DNA of 61,292 nt from Flavobacteriaceae bacterium (GCA_021648265.1 JAKITD010000009.1:1-61292), one strand, 5' to 3'; counted from the stretch's first letter, positions 17,484 through 27,125 are shown. Numbers and translations are program-made. Notes: generated by a model not told the origin, from the sequence alone.

Positions 17484-17520
17484 AAAAAAGCCCTTATCTA
17501 AATAGACAAAGGCTTTTTTT
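17484..17520 (-). terminator. Terminator of the subtilase gene
   Basis: On the minus strand AAAAGCC...GGGCTTTT with inner TTTGTCTATTTAGATAA forms a stem-loop followed by T residues. It lies 18 bases past the stop at 17538. Confidence 0.75.
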
Positions 17521-17537
17521 AATATTTAATATGGAAT

Positions 17538-19994
17538 TTATTTTTTTACAAATTGCAATACATCGGTATTACTATCTGATGTTACTTTAATAAAATAATT
17601 TCCTGTACTTAATTCTGAAACATCTATTTGTGAGATAGTAGTGTCTCTCTTTGAAATTAAAACTTGTCCTAAAATATTTATAATTTCCACATTTGTTATG
17701 GGTGTAGAAGCATCAATATTTAGAATATTAGTTGTTGGATTTGGGTAAATAATTAAGTTTTCAATAGATTGATCTTCAAACCCAAGTTCTGCCATAGTGG
17801 TAAATTTATATTCATCTGAAAAAGGACCATCTTGACATGAGTTTTTAGCTCTAACTCTCCAAAAATATTCTGTTTCAAAACTTAAACCAACTATAAAAAT
17901 AGAGCTTAAAGTAACTGTTTGAGATTCTACAATGTTAGTAAATTGATCATCTAAAGCTAATTCAAAATCATATCCTTCAGTTAAACTGCTTCCACCATCC
18001 CAATCAAAAGCTAAATCAACAGGGCGATTTTGCCAATTATTCCCAGGTGATAACAAGATTGGTTGAGGGAAATTCATATCGTCTGTTATTCTTAGTATCA
18101 AATAAAGGTTAATTGTTTCAGTAGAACCTGTTGCAGTAACTTTGAAAGGGTAATCTCCATTTGTAAGTCCATTAATATTTTCAACTGTTAATACAGTAGT
18201 TCCGTCTGCATTTAACGATGTAAAAGAAAAAGAACTTGTTGTTCCTACTGGTAAATCTGCTACCGTAAAATCAATAGTATCAGAAAAACCGTCGTTAAAA
18301 GTTAAATCAATATCAAAATCGATGGTCCCAGAGCTTGCACACGTAACATTTAATCCATCATGACTTGATACAAAAAACTCTTCTCTATTAATACCTGTAA
18401 TAATTGTTGAAAATACCTGAACTGAATCCTGTATAAACCCTTTGTGAGATACTCTTACTATGTATTCACCACTTGCTCCTGAAACTTCAGTCTTTTCAAT
18501 ATTATCAACAATATTATCTCCTGTTGTAGCGGGAGCAGAATAACTAGCCGCATCTAATTTCCAAGGAAAAAAAGTAGCTCCTCCATCTTGAGATATTCTT
18601 AAATCTAAATCGTTGATTAATGAAGGAGTATCATCGTCTTCATTTCCTGCTGGCAAAACATTTCCTGGAACATCTGTCCAAGTAATTGAAGCCATAAAAT
18701 CGTTTATTCCATCTGCTTTAACTGTTGTTGTATATGTTTGTCCGCTAATAATTTCTTCTTCAAGAACTAAGGAGGTAGTTCCGTTGTTTGAAATTGCAGC
18801 TGCAGCAACTTCTATATTTAAAAGTCCCCAACCAAACCTATAATCTGGACCTGGAGAATTTCCTGCTTCATCTGCTGTATGTAATGCTAAACCTCTTAAT
18901 GTTGAACTTAACATATATTCTCCATTAACATTATTATAATGCTGTTGTAATAATAGTAAGCTTCCTGTAGTGTTTGGTGCTGACATAGATGTTCCACTAA
19001 AACTTGCAAAAGAACTATTTGAATTAGCTGTTGAAGAATACATATTCACACCTTTTGATGAAATATCTGGTTTTATTCGCCCATCATCGGTTGGTCCCCA
19101 ACTACTAAATGAAGACATTGACACACTACCAGGTCCCGTATAATTTAAAACTTCAAAAACTGCTGCACTTGTCAATACATTTTTCGCAGTTCCTTTATCA
19201 GTTAAATAGTCATAACCACCATCTCCTGTATTAACTCCAGATTGACGATCGTTTCCAGCCGAAACAACTGGTAAATAATAAGGAGCATTATATGTGATTT
19301 GGTCTAAAGCTTTAGCTCTATTATCATAATAACCTAAATACCAAAGAGGAAGACTATTAATATTTAAACCATACGAATGATTTGAAACTAACAACCCATT
19401 TGCAGCAGCTGCAGTCATTTCTGATGTATCACTGTTAAAGTCGTATGCCCAAAGTTCAGCTTCAGGTGCCATTCCTTTAGCTGCTCCACCTACTACAGTT
19501 CCTGTTCCTACCATTGTTCCTGCAACATGAGTTGCATGACTACTAAATCCACTAGGTGAGTCTATTTGATCTGCTCTATTTTCTATGAGAATGTGGGATG
19601 CACGTACACGACCACCGTCCCAAATTCCACCAATCATATTCTCTCCGTTTAAATCTAAGCCAGCTCCTCCTCCAGAATGTACTTTGTTTGTTCGTGTTGT
19701 AATACCTCCTTCTCGATTAGTAGTTGCGTAATAAAGTGGTTCTCCTGAATCTAATACGCCAATTAAAATTGAAACCTCTCCATTAGGCATTTCAATATAT
19801 TCATCCCAACCTGCATCTAATGCTTTTTGTTTTTCAGCAAAGAAATTTAATTCAAAATCTTGCTCTAATTGTCTTAGGTTTTCTAAGTTGTAATTTTCGG
19901 TAATTTCTAGTCTTTCAGAAGGTGTTTGTGCAACTAAGTTAGTTGCAGTAAATAACACGGAAAGAAAAACAGAAAATAGTGTACTCTTTTTCAT
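17538..19994 (-). CDS. Secreted S8 subtilisin-like peptidase with T9SS sorting domain
   Basis: An 818-residue secreted serine peptidase. The signal peptide ends near VAQ (residue 23). The catalytic triad is D126 (GGIWDGGRV), H153 (HATHVAGT) and S336 (SGTSMSAP), with oxyanion Asn247 in SAGNDR. This is followed by a P-domain/jelly-roll-like region, an Fn3-like domain (about 665-740) and a 70-residue T9SS type A sorting domain (IYPNPTTNILNI ... SELSTGNYFIKV). It is exported and probably attached to the cell surface or released, degrading proteins for nutrition. All catalytic residues are present. It is monocistronic, with a terminator right behind. Confidence 0.92.
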   Translation of the reverse strand: MKKSTLFSVFLSVLFTATNLVAQTPSERLEITENYNLENLRQLEQDFELNFFAEKQKALDAGWDEYIEMPNGEVSILIGVLDSGEPLYYATTNREGGITTRTNKVHSGGGAGLDLNGENMIGGIWDGGRVRASHILIENRADQIDSPSGFSSHATHVAGTMVGTGTVVGGAAKGMAPEAELWAYDFNSDTSEMTAAAANGLLVSNHSYGLNINSLPLWYLGYYDNRAKALDQITYNAPYYLPVVSAGNDRQSGVNTGDGGYDYLTDKGTAKNVLTSAAVFEVLNYTGPGSVSMSSFSSWGPTDDGRIKPDISSKGVNMYSSTANSNSSFASFSGTSMSAPNTTGSLLLLQQHYNNVNGEYMLSSTLRGLALHTADEAGNSPGPDYRFGWGLLNIEVAAAAISNNGTTSLVLEEEIISGQTYTTTVKADGINDFMASITWTDVPGNVLPAGNEDDDTPSLINDLDLRISQDGGATFFPWKLDAASYSAPATTGDNIVDNIEKTEVSGASGEYIVRVSHKGFIQDSVQVFSTIITGINREEFFVSSHDGLNVTCASSGTIDFDIDLTFNDGFSDTIDFTVADLPVGTTSSFSFTSLNADGTTVLTVENINGLTNGDYPFKVTATGSTETINLYLILRITDDMNFPQPILLSPGNNWQNRPVDLAFDWDGGSSLTEGYDFELALDDQFTNIVESQTVTLSSIFIVGLSFETEYFWRVRAKNSCQDGPFSDEYKFTTMAELGFEDQSIENLIIYPNPTTNILNIDASTPITNVEIINILGQVLISKRDTTISQIDVSELSTGNYFIKVTSDSNTDVLQFVKK

Positions 19995-20098
19995 AGAATT
20001 TATTGTTTTAGTTTGGGTTCTAAAATATTAAATATTAATGAATTGTATGTGTTAATTATTAATATTATTTATTTTCGATTAATAAATAATATTAATTT

Positions 20099-21604
20099 CT
20101 ATAAAGCAGGTTCCTTTAGTTTATTGTTTGCCAGCTTTTTACCTAGCTCAACACCCCATTGATCGAAGCTAAATATATTCCAAACGACTCCTTGAACAAA
20201 TATTTTATGTTCGTAAAGTGCAATTAATGAACCTAAATTTTTGGGTGTTAATTTAGAAATCAAGATTGTATTGGAAGGTTTATTTCCTTCAAATATTTTG
20301 TAAGGATTTTCTACATTTTCTAAGAGTGTTCCTTTAAATAGTGCTTCTGATTGTGCAAAGAAGTTTGCCATTAAAATTTTATGTTGTTTTTCGTTTCCGT
20401 AGAGCGATTCAGAAAAGCCTATAAAATCCACTGGGATTAATTTGGTGCCTTGATGTAGTAATTGAAAAAACGCATGTTGTGCATTGGCACCAACATTTCC
20501 CCAAACAATGGTTCCTGTTTGATAGTTAACTTTATCGCCGTTTCTATCCACACTTTTACCATTACTTTCCATTACTGCTTGTTGCAAATAAGGAACAAAA
20601 TCTTCTAAATATTGAGTGTAAGGAATAACAGCTTCCGTTTCAGATTTATAAAAATTATTATACCAAATAGAGATCATTGCTAAAATAACTGGGATGTTAT
20701 TTGAAAACTTTTCGTTTTTAAAATGAATATCCATTTCGTGTGCTCCTTCCAATAATTGCTTAAAATTTGAATATCCAACGGCACAACAAGTGGAAAGTCC
20801 AACGGAACTCCAAAGTGAAAAACGACCCCCAACCCAATCCCACAGAGGAAAAATATTATCTTCTGAAATTCCGAAGTGAATAACTTCCTTTAAATTTGAG
20901 GATACCGCTACAAAATGATTTTCAATATCTAATTGCGTGGCACCTTTTAAAAACCAATCTTTTATAGTATTGGTATTGGTGATGGTTTCTAATGTGGTAA
21001 AACTTTTTGAAACTACTATAAACAACGTAGTTTCTCTATTTAAATTTTTTAAAGTTTCTGAAACGTGATCTCCATCAATATTTGAAATGTAATGAACCTT
21101 CAAATGATTTTTATAATAGTGAAGTGCATTGGTGACCATTTTTGGACCTAAATCGCTTCCGCCAATTCCAATATTTACTATATCGGTAATTCGCTTTCCA
21201 GTAAAACCTGTCCATTTTCCTTTGCTAATAGCTTCGGAAAACTTCTTCATTTTTTTTAAGCTTCGTTTTACTTCGGGTTTCATTGATTCGAAATCACGAA
21301 GTTGTGTATGTAGTACGGCTCTATTTTCGGTCTGATTTATTTTCTCACCGTTAAACTGAAGTTGAATTGCTTCAGCTAAACCAACTTCTTCCGCTAATTG
21401 AAGCAATAAAGAAATGGTTTGATCTGTAATTCTGTTTTTTGAATAATCTACTTGAAAATCATTCCAAGTAATTTTCATTTTTTCGGTTCTGTTTTCCTCT
21501 TGATTAAATAAATCTACCACAAGAAAGTCTTTAACTTCAGAAAAATGCTGTTGCAACTTTTTCCAAGCTTTGGTAGTAGTAGGGTTTATTAAGGGAAAAC
21601 TCAT
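20099..21604 (-). CDS. pgi: Glucose-6-phosphate isomerase
   Basis: A 501-residue enzyme interconverting glucose-6-phosphate and fructose-6-phosphate in the cytoplasm. Recognisable elements are NIGIGGSDLGPKMV (near 146-159), SKSFTTLETITN, the signature DWVGGRFSLWSSVG and NGKSVDRNG, and VWNIFSFDQWGVELGK at the C-terminus. The length is slightly shorter than the about 545 of the E. coli type. A TATATTTG -7 element lies at 21634-21641 (minus strand), so it may have its own promoter despite lying behind gap and the kinase. It forms a glycolysis cluster with pfkA and gap. Confidence 0.95.
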   Translation of the reverse strand: MSFPLINPTTTKAWKKLQQHFSEVKDFLVVDLFNQEENRTEKMKITWNDFQVDYSKNRITDQTISLLLQLAEEVGLAEAIQLQFNGEKINQTENRAVLHTQLRDFESMKPEVKRSLKKMKKFSEAISKGKWTGFTGKRITDIVNIGIGGSDLGPKMVTNALHYYKNHLKVHYISNIDGDHVSETLKNLNRETTLFIVVSKSFTTLETITNTNTIKDWFLKGATQLDIENHFVAVSSNLKEVIHFGISEDNIFPLWDWVGGRFSLWSSVGLSTCCAVGYSNFKQLLEGAHEMDIHFKNEKFSNNIPVILAMISIWYNNFYKSETEAVIPYTQYLEDFVPYLQQAVMESNGKSVDRNGDKVNYQTGTIVWGNVGANAQHAFFQLLHQGTKLIPVDFIGFSESLYGNEKQHKILMANFFAQSEALFKGTLLENVENPYKIFEGNKPSNTILISKLTPKNLGSLIALYEHKIFVQGVVWNIFSFDQWGVELGKKLANNKLKEPAL

Positions 21605-21633
21605 TTTTATTTTGGTACGCTTATTTTAATTTT

Positions 21634-21641
21634 CAAATATA
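21634..21641 (-). promoter_or_regulatory. Predicted -7 element upstream of pgi
   Basis: The minus strand reads TATATTTG, 30 bases before the pgi ATG. No well-placed TTG is seen. Confidence 0.35.
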
Positions 21642-21685
21642 AAAAACCAAATCTCAAATTAAGGAGAAATGGATTCTATTTATTT

Positions 21686-22543
21686 TTAAATTTTAATTTT
21701 GTTATTTCTGTAATATTCAATCAATCCATCCATAGGTTTTCTAATAATTTTACCCAATTTTAAGTTATGATTTTTAAAGCTTTCTTTAATGATATCTTCT
21801 GAAAAATGTGCGATACTTCCAATAAAATGAATAGGAACTTCTTTTGCTTCGTAATAACAAAGAATATGTGTTTTAATAAATTTTGAAACACCCACATTCA
21901 ACATATTATAAAAATAAAAATCTTGATCTTGGGTATTAAAAATAAACTTTGCAAAAGAAGCTAAATAGGCATTCGGATTGGGTTTCTTATATAAATTCGT
22001 TTTTATTTTATCTGAATCAATAGAGAATTCTTCATTAAATTTTAAAGCAATTTCCCATGGCATTCTGTCGTAATAATAATCCTGAATTAATTGCTTTCCG
22101 TAGTAATTTCCGCTGGCATCATCCATAATTACATAACCCAAAGACGGAAAAGCAGTCGTTACTTTTGTACCATCAAAATAACAACTATTAGAACCTGTAC
22201 CCAAGATACAAACTATGGCAGGTTCGGTCGTCACCGAAAGCACCGCAGCCATCATGTCTTCTTGAACCGTTACTTTGGCATTTGTAAAAAAGGTATTTAA
22301 TAAATTTTCTAAGTTTTTTCTTGGCGTTTCAGTTCCACAACCTGCACCGTAAAAATCTAACGTGGTTATTTTTGTGAATACTGAAACTAACTCTTTATTT
22401 GAATTGATAATGGATTTCAGCTCACCTTCCAATAATATAGCAGGATTTAAACCTAAAGTGTTGGTTTTTAAAAACACATTACCTGAAGTATCTAATACTA
22501 CCCAATCGCATTTGGTGGATCCGCTATCGGCAATTAAAATCAT
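21686..22543 (-). CDS. BadF/BadG-type ATPase, N-acetylglucosamine kinase-like
   Basis: A 285-residue protein of the ASKHA sugar-kinase superfamily. The phosphate-1 motif is DSGSTKCDW (6-14), followed by TLGLNP, YGAGCGTE near 65-72, the ATP-binding ILGTGSNSC and the GYVIMDDASGNYYGKQ segment typical of BadF/BcrA and eukaryotic-type GlcNAc kinases. It likely phosphorylates an amino sugar such as GlcNAc; the exact substrate is inferred. Only 3 bases separate it from gap, so the two are co-transcribed, placing the kinase inside the glycolysis cluster between gap and pgi. Confidence 0.85.
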   Translation of the reverse strand: MILIADSGSTKCDWVVLDTSGNVFLKTNTLGLNPAILLEGELKSIINSNKELVSVFTKITTLDFYGAGCGTETPRKNLENLLNTFFTNAKVTVQEDMMAAVLSVTTEPAIVCILGTGSNSCYFDGTKVTTAFPSLGYVIMDDASGNYYGKQLIQDYYYDRMPWEIALKFNEEFSIDSDKIKTNLYKKPNPNAYLASFAKFIFNTQDQDFYFYNMLNVGVSKFIKTHILCYYEAKEVPIHFIGSIAHFSEDIIKESFKNHNLKLGKIIRKPMDGLIEYYRNNKIKI

Positions 22544-22546
22544 GGT

Positions 22547-23539
22547 TTATAGTTTTGAAACCAAAGTTGCCAATTCAATTAATTTAGCTGAATATCCATA
22601 CTCATTATCATACCAAGCAATTAATTTAAAGAATTTGTCGTTAAGTGCAATTCCCGCTTTTGAATCGTAATTACAAGTATGTGTTTCTGAAACAAAATCT
22701 TGCGAAACCACTTCGTCTTCCACATATTGTACTACGCCTTTATAATCACCTTCTGCTGCTTCTTTAAACCAAGAATTGATTTCTTCTAAACTAGTTGATT
22801 TCTTTGTTCTTACGGTTAAATCTACCACCGAAACATCTGCTGTTGGAACTCTAAATGCCATTCCTGTTAATTTTCCTTTTAAAGAAGGAATCACTTTGGT
22901 TACGGCAATCGCAGCACCTGTTGAAGTTGGAATGATATTGTTGATAGCACTTCTTCCTTTTCGGTAGCCGCTTTTAGGACCATCAACAGGAAGCTGCGAG
23001 GAAGTTGCTGCGTGAACGGTGGTCATTAAGCCTTCTTCAATCCCAACGTGATCGTCTATTATTTTTGCCAAAGGTGCTAAACAATTGGTGGTACACGAAG
23101 CACAAGAAACAATGGTATCTTCTGGGGTTACATCTTGATGATTCACTCCCATTACAAACATCGGAGCTGTTTTTGAAGGAGCTGAAATCACTACCTTCTT
23201 CGCTCCTGCTTTTAAATGTGCCGAAGCAGAATCGATGTCTTTAAAGATTCCTGTACAATCTAAAATGGTTTGGGCTTTTACCTCGTTCCATTTTAAATCT
23301 TCTGGATTTCTTTCGGAAGTAACTCTAATTACATTCCCGTCCACTACTAAGTTTCCATCTGAAATTTCAATAGTTCCCGGATATTTTCCGTGAACCGAGT
23401 CGTATTTTAATAAATACGCTAACATTTCGATGTCTTGTAAATCGTTGATTGCTACAACGTCCAATTCTTTGTTTTGAGAAGCAATTCTGAATGCTAACCT
23501 CCCTATTCGGCCAAAGCCATTTATTCCTATGTTTATCAT
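22547..23539 (-). CDS. gap: Glyceraldehyde-3-phosphate dehydrogenase, type I
   Basis: A 330-residue cytoplasmic NAD(P)-dependent enzyme of glycolysis. The Rossmann motif INGFGRIGR is at residues 6-14, and the catalytic signature SCASCTTNC at 145-153 has Cys149 as nucleophile. DCTGIF, TVHAATSSQ and the C-terminal WYDNEYGYS are all present. Length and motifs are normal for GapA. The gene sits between pfkA upstream and the sugar kinase downstream. The 60-base gap to pfkA has no evident terminator, so the two may be one transcript. Confidence 0.96.
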   Translation of the reverse strand: MINIGINGFGRIGRLAFRIASQNKELDVVAINDLQDIEMLAYLLKYDSVHGKYPGTIEISDGNLVVDGNVIRVTSERNPEDLKWNEVKAQTILDCTGIFKDIDSASAHLKAGAKKVVISAPSKTAPMFVMGVNHQDVTPEDTIVSCASCTTNCLAPLAKIIDDHVGIEEGLMTTVHAATSSQLPVDGPKSGYRKGRSAINNIIPTSTGAAIAVTKVIPSLKGKLTGMAFRVPTADVSVVDLTVRTKKSTSLEEINSWFKEAAEGDYKGVVQYVEDEVVSQDFVSETHTCNYDSKAGIALNDKFFKLIAWYDNEYGYSAKLIELATLVSKL

Positions 23540-23599
23540 AACTATTACCTTTTAATTCCGTTAAAATCGGAAGGATTCTTTTTAAATTTTATTAATATT

Positions 23600-24586
23600 C
23601 TACAACGATACAATATCCGAAACTCGAATCAAATCTGTATCAATACTTGTATCTTTTTTTATTGCTTCGGAAAAAGGGACCGCTAATACTTGGTGGTTTT
23701 TAATACCAATCATTACATTTTGCTCTCCATCAACCAAAGCGTCAATCGCATAAACTCCCAACCTACTTGCCAATACACGATCGAAACAACTTGGCGAACC
23801 TCCACGTTGGATATGCCCTAAGACCGTAACTCGAACCTCATAATCTTTTAAATTTTCTTCAATATAATCAGCCAATTTAAAAATATTTTTTCCTATTTGA
23901 TCGCCTTCAGAAACTACGATAATACTGGATGTTTTTCCTGCTTTTTTACTTCTTCGTAAGGATTCAACTAATTTATCTTTTCCTAAATCTTCTTCAGGAA
24001 TCAATATTTCTTCTGCTCCTGCTCCTACTCCTGCGTTTAATGCTAAATCTCCGGCATCTCTTCCCATTACTTCCACCAAGAACAGACGATTGTGGGAATG
24101 TGCTGTATCACGGATTTTATCGATTGCTTCGACAACAGTATTCAACGCTGTATCATAACCTATGGTAAAATCGGTGCCGTTGATGTCATTATCTATAGTG
24201 CCAGGAAGTCCAATAACTGGAAAATTAAATTCCTTACTAAAAGCCGCTGCACCTCTAAAAGTTCCGTCACCACCAATCACAACTAAAGCATCTATCTCGG
24301 CATTTTTCAAATGATTGTGAGCAATTTCTCTTCCTTCTTTGGTGCGGAATTCTGCCGAACGTGCTGACTTTAAAAAGGTCCCGCCACGATTAATTAAGTT
24401 TTTTACAGAGCGTGCGTTGAGTTCTTTAAAATCGCCTTCCATTAATCCTTCAAATCCACGATAGATTCCTACACACTCTAAATTATGATATACACTTGCT
24501 CTAACTATTGCACGAATGGCGGCATTCATCCCTGGAGAATCTCCTCCACTTGTTAAAACACCGACTCTTTTTATGTTTGTTTTCAT
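23600..24586 (-). CDS. pfkA: ATP-dependent 6-phosphofructokinase
   Basis: A 328-residue enzyme making fructose-1,6-bisphosphate. It shows VGVLTSGGDSPGMNAAIRA (8-26), the ATP-binding GGDGTFRGA, the catalytic GLPGTIDNDI (Asp in TIDND) and VEVMGRDAGDLAL, all diagnostic of the ATP-PFK group. First gene of the pfkA-gap-kinase-pgi cluster. A promoter fits TTG-N20-TAAATTTA at 24622-24592 on the minus strand, leaving only five bases before the ATG. The message could therefore be leaderless or very short-leadered. Confidence 0.95.
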   Translation of the reverse strand: MKTNIKRVGVLTSGGDSPGMNAAIRAIVRASVYHNLECVGIYRGFEGLMEGDFKELNARSVKNLINRGGTFLKSARSAEFRTKEGREIAHNHLKNAEIDALVVIGGDGTFRGAAAFSKEFNFPVIGLPGTIDNDINGTDFTIGYDTALNTVVEAIDKIRDTAHSHNRLFLVEVMGRDAGDLALNAGVGAGAEEILIPEEDLGKDKLVESLRRSKKAGKTSSIIVVSEGDQIGKNIFKLADYIEENLKDYEVRVTVLGHIQRGGSPSCFDRVLASRLGVYAIDALVDGEQNVMIGIKNHQVLAVPFSEAIKKDTSIDTDLIRVSDIVSL

Positions 24587-24591
24587 TCATG

Positions 24592-24622
24592 TAAATTTAC
24601 GATTTTAATAAGTTTTAAACAA
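24592..24622 (-). promoter_or_regulatory. Predicted pfkA promoter
   Basis: The minus strand has TTG (24622-24620), a 20-base spacer and TAAATTTA (24599-24592), one mismatch from TAnnTTTG. It is very close to the pfkA ATG at 24586. Confidence 0.4.
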
Positions 24623-24912
24623 TAGTAAATTTATTTTAAATAGAAAATTTTGTCTGAAAAAAACGCTAATTATTGAAGGCGATTGTTGTATATATTGTTC
24701 TTTTAGATTATTAGCTTTTCTATAGATACAAGTTGATAAAATTTACAAGAATCTTATTGTTGCTCTTAGTTTTAACTAAAAACTATTAATAAAAAATAAA
24801 AAAATATAATTTTAAGAATCATCATTTTATAAACAGGATGAAATAACACACTTTATCTTATATATTAGCGTATCAACCTAATTAATTTTATAAATATACG
24901 TGTATATACGCA

Positions 24913-24943
24913 TTGTTTTAGACGATATCTGGTCTTATATTTG
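24913..24943 (+). promoter_or_regulatory. Orphan consensus promoter facing away from pfkA
   Basis: TTG at 24913-24915, a 20-base spacer and TATATTTG at 24936-24943 match the Bacteroidota promoter exactly, with the same spacing as the methionine gamma-lyase promoter. No plus-strand gene lies downstream before the hairpin at 25045. An imperfect dyad, CGTGTATATACG, sits just upstream of the TTG. The rest of the gap (24625-24910) is AT-rich with nothing else recognisable. Confidence 0.5.
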
Positions 24944-24949
24944 GAGTAG

Positions 24950-25080
24950 ATAAAAGTTAATTTATTTACTAATCTATTTTTTTGTGGGGATAGAAAACTA
25001 GATTTAACAATTACTAAAAAATTAACTAAGTTAGGTTTGTTATTAGAGCCGCAATAGAAATATTGTGGCTCTTTGATTTA
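24950..25080 (+). ncRNA. Candidate small RNA between pfkA and dsbD
   Basis: The predicted transcript runs from about 7 bases after the orphan promoter to the hairpin at 25045-25072. It contains no ATG, and its only GTG frame stops after four further codons, so it is unlikely to encode a peptide. Both flanking genes lie on the opposite strand. No family is recognised; comparison with 6S-like RNAs of flavobacteria would be the first test. The call is inferred from promoter plus terminator only. Confidence 0.35.
25045..25072. terminator. Strong hairpin at the end of dsbD / candidate sRNA
   Basis: AGAGCCGCAATA-GAAA-TATTGTGGCTCT is a 12-bp stem with one G-T pair. On the plus strand it is followed by TTGATTTA, on the minus strand by AATAACAA, so the T-richer side favours plus-strand termination. 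It may also end dsbD, whose stop is 13 bases away. Confidence 0.6.
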
Positions 25081-25085
25081 AAAAA

Positions 25086-27125
25086 TTATTTATAATTACC
25101 AATTCCTTCTCTTAACCAATTAGTATATTGCTCAATATCTGGCGTGTAACCAATTGGGGCATTTAAGTTTTTCTCATCCAAACTCATTAACACATAATAA
25201 GGTTGTGCATTGGTACGATAATTTTTAATTTGAAAATCACTCCATTTATTTCCAATAGACTTTATACGTTTTCCTGTTGTTTCGCTGGTGTATTGTTCTT
25301 CTTTTGGAAGTGAACGTTTATCATCTACATATAAAGAAATTAGAACAATCTCTGAGTTTAGTAGTCCTAAAACATGGGGGTTTGCCCAAACACGTTCTTC
25401 CATTTTACGACAATTTACACAAGCATATCCAGTAAAATCTAACAAGATTGGTTTATTTACTTTTTTAGCATAAGCCAATCCCGTTTCATAATCGTTAAAA
25501 GCGATAATATCATGAGGTCCCAATTCCGCACCTTCTGGTAAAATATCATTGTTTGAACCACTACTAGCACTACTCAACTTAGTATAACCAACTCCATAAG
25601 GAGCTTCACTATAATTTAATGGCGGTGGAAAACCACTAATCAATTTTAAAGGCGCCCCCCAAATTCCAGGAATCAAATAAATGGTAAATGCCATTACTAA
25701 TAATCCTAAAGTTAATCTTCCAACCGATATATGGTTTTCATTACTATCGTGTGGCAATTTTATTTTCCCGAAGAGATACAATGCCAAAGCACCAAAAATT
25801 GCAATCCAAATTGCTAAGAAAATCTCACGTTCCAACCAATGTAATTGCAATACTAAATCTGCGTTTGAAAGAAACTTGAAAGCCAATGCCAATTCTAAAA
25901 ATCCTAAAAATACTTTTACAGTATTCAACCATCCTCCAGACTTTGGGAGAGAGTTCATCCAACCTGGGAACATTGCAAATAAAGCAAAAGGTAAAGCGAT
26001 GGCTAAAGAAAAACCTAACATTCCAATAATTGGTGCAATTCCTCCTTTTGAAGCAGACTCAACTAGTAAAGTTCCAACAATAGGTCCTGTACAAGAAAAG
26101 GAAACAATGGCTAAAGCCAATGCCATAAAAAATATTCCAATGATTCCTCCTCTATCGGCTTGACTATCTACTTTATTAGACCAAGATTGCGGAAGGGTTA
26201 TTTCGAAAGCTCCCAAAAAGGAAACTGCAAAAAATACTAGTAACAAAAAGAAGATTACATTAAACCATACATTTGTAGATAATGCATTTAACGCATCTGC
26301 ACCAAATATCCCAACAATAACCGAACCGAGTAATACATAAATTACAATAATAAAAACCCCATACATAATAGCATTTTTAATCCCTGCCGCTCTTGTTTTA
26401 CTTTGTTTGGTAAAAAAGCTTACCGTTAACGGAATCATCGGAAAAACACAAGGCGTTAATAATGCTGCAAAACCAAATGAAAAAGCGATAAAAAATATTG
26501 CCCAAAGTCCTTTTGAATCAGAAGAACTACCACTTTCTGAATCATTCTTATTAGATTCCTCAACTTTAGTTTTAGCAATTTCTTTTGATTTGTATGCTTC
26601 AAAATCGTCGAAATTTTCAATAAACTTTACTTCATTTGAAGATAGATCAAAAACAATATACCGTTCTTCATTCAAACAAACATCAATACAAACTTGGTAA
26701 AAAAGTTCCGCTTTAATAACAGTAATAGCTGGATTGCTAAGTTCAATTTTTTGAGTTAAAGTTACCATTTCTGAAAAATAGACTTCATCAAAACCCCAAA
26801 CATCACTAAATGTTCTGTGGGTTTCACTTTCCTCTAATTTTCCTTTTAAAGTAAAATCTACATCCTTATCTAGAAAATCCATACTTAATGGTAAAGGACC
26901 AATCCCTTCATTGGGTGTGTATTGCGAATAAACGTGCCAATTATCGTCAATATAACCTGTAATTGATAACTCAAATTCGGTATCGCTCAATTTTTTAATT
27001 GCACCTTCCCAATCTACAGGGTCTTTTATTTCTCCTCCATTTTGACCTCCCATTCCTGGGATTACTTGTGATGTTGCTGAAAAAACAAAACTGAATAATG
27101 CAACTAATAAGAATAACTTTTTCAT
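25086..27125 (-). CDS. dsbD: Thiol:disulfide interchange protein DsbD-like
   Basis: A 679-residue inner-membrane protein passing electrons from cytoplasmic thioredoxin to periplasmic thiols. After the signal peptide (cleavage near ATS-QV, residue 19) comes a periplasmic DsbD-alpha-like domain with the pair VCIDVC (about 145-150). A central region of eight or more membrane helices (about 205-490) contains LTPCVFPMIPL and SFSCTGPIVG, each holding the redox Cys. The C-terminal thioredoxin-like domain has CVNC at 569-572. All three cysteine pairs are present. The upstream leader shares a five-codon Cys ORF and conserved block with the methionine gamma-lyase gene, which suggests thiol-linked control. 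Confidence 0.92.
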   Translation of the reverse strand: MKKLFLLVALFSFVFSATSQVIPGMGGQNGGEIKDPVDWEGAIKKLSDTEFELSITGYIDDNWHVYSQYTPNEGIGPLPLSMDFLDKDVDFTLKGKLEESETHRTFSDVWGFDEVYFSEMVTLTQKIELSNPAITVIKAELFYQVCIDVCLNEERYIVFDLSSNEVKFIENFDDFEAYKSKEIAKTKVEESNKNDSESGSSSDSKGLWAIFFIAFSFGFAALLTPCVFPMIPLTVSFFTKQSKTRAAGIKNAIMYGVFIIVIYVLLGSVIVGIFGADALNALSTNVWFNVIFFLLLVFFAVSFLGAFEITLPQSWSNKVDSQADRGGIIGIFFMALALAIVSFSCTGPIVGTLLVESASKGGIAPIIGMLGFSLAIALPFALFAMFPGWMNSLPKSGGWLNTVKVFLGFLELALAFKFLSNADLVLQLHWLEREIFLAIWIAIFGALALYLFGKIKLPHDSNENHISVGRLTLGLLVMAFTIYLIPGIWGAPLKLISGFPPPLNYSEAPYGVGYTKLSSASSGSNNDILPEGAELGPHDIIAFNDYETGLAYAKKVNKPILLDFTGYACVNCRKMEERVWANPHVLGLLNSEIVLISLYVDDKRSLPKEEQYTSETTGKRIKSIGNKWSDFQIKNYRTNAQPYYVLMSLDEKNLNAPIGYTPDIEQYTNWLREGIGNYK

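Noticed and set aside
25681-26163. 160-codon plus-strand ORF opposite dsbD
   Set aside because: Mirror of the hydrophobic dsbD region; no start signal and no family resemblance.
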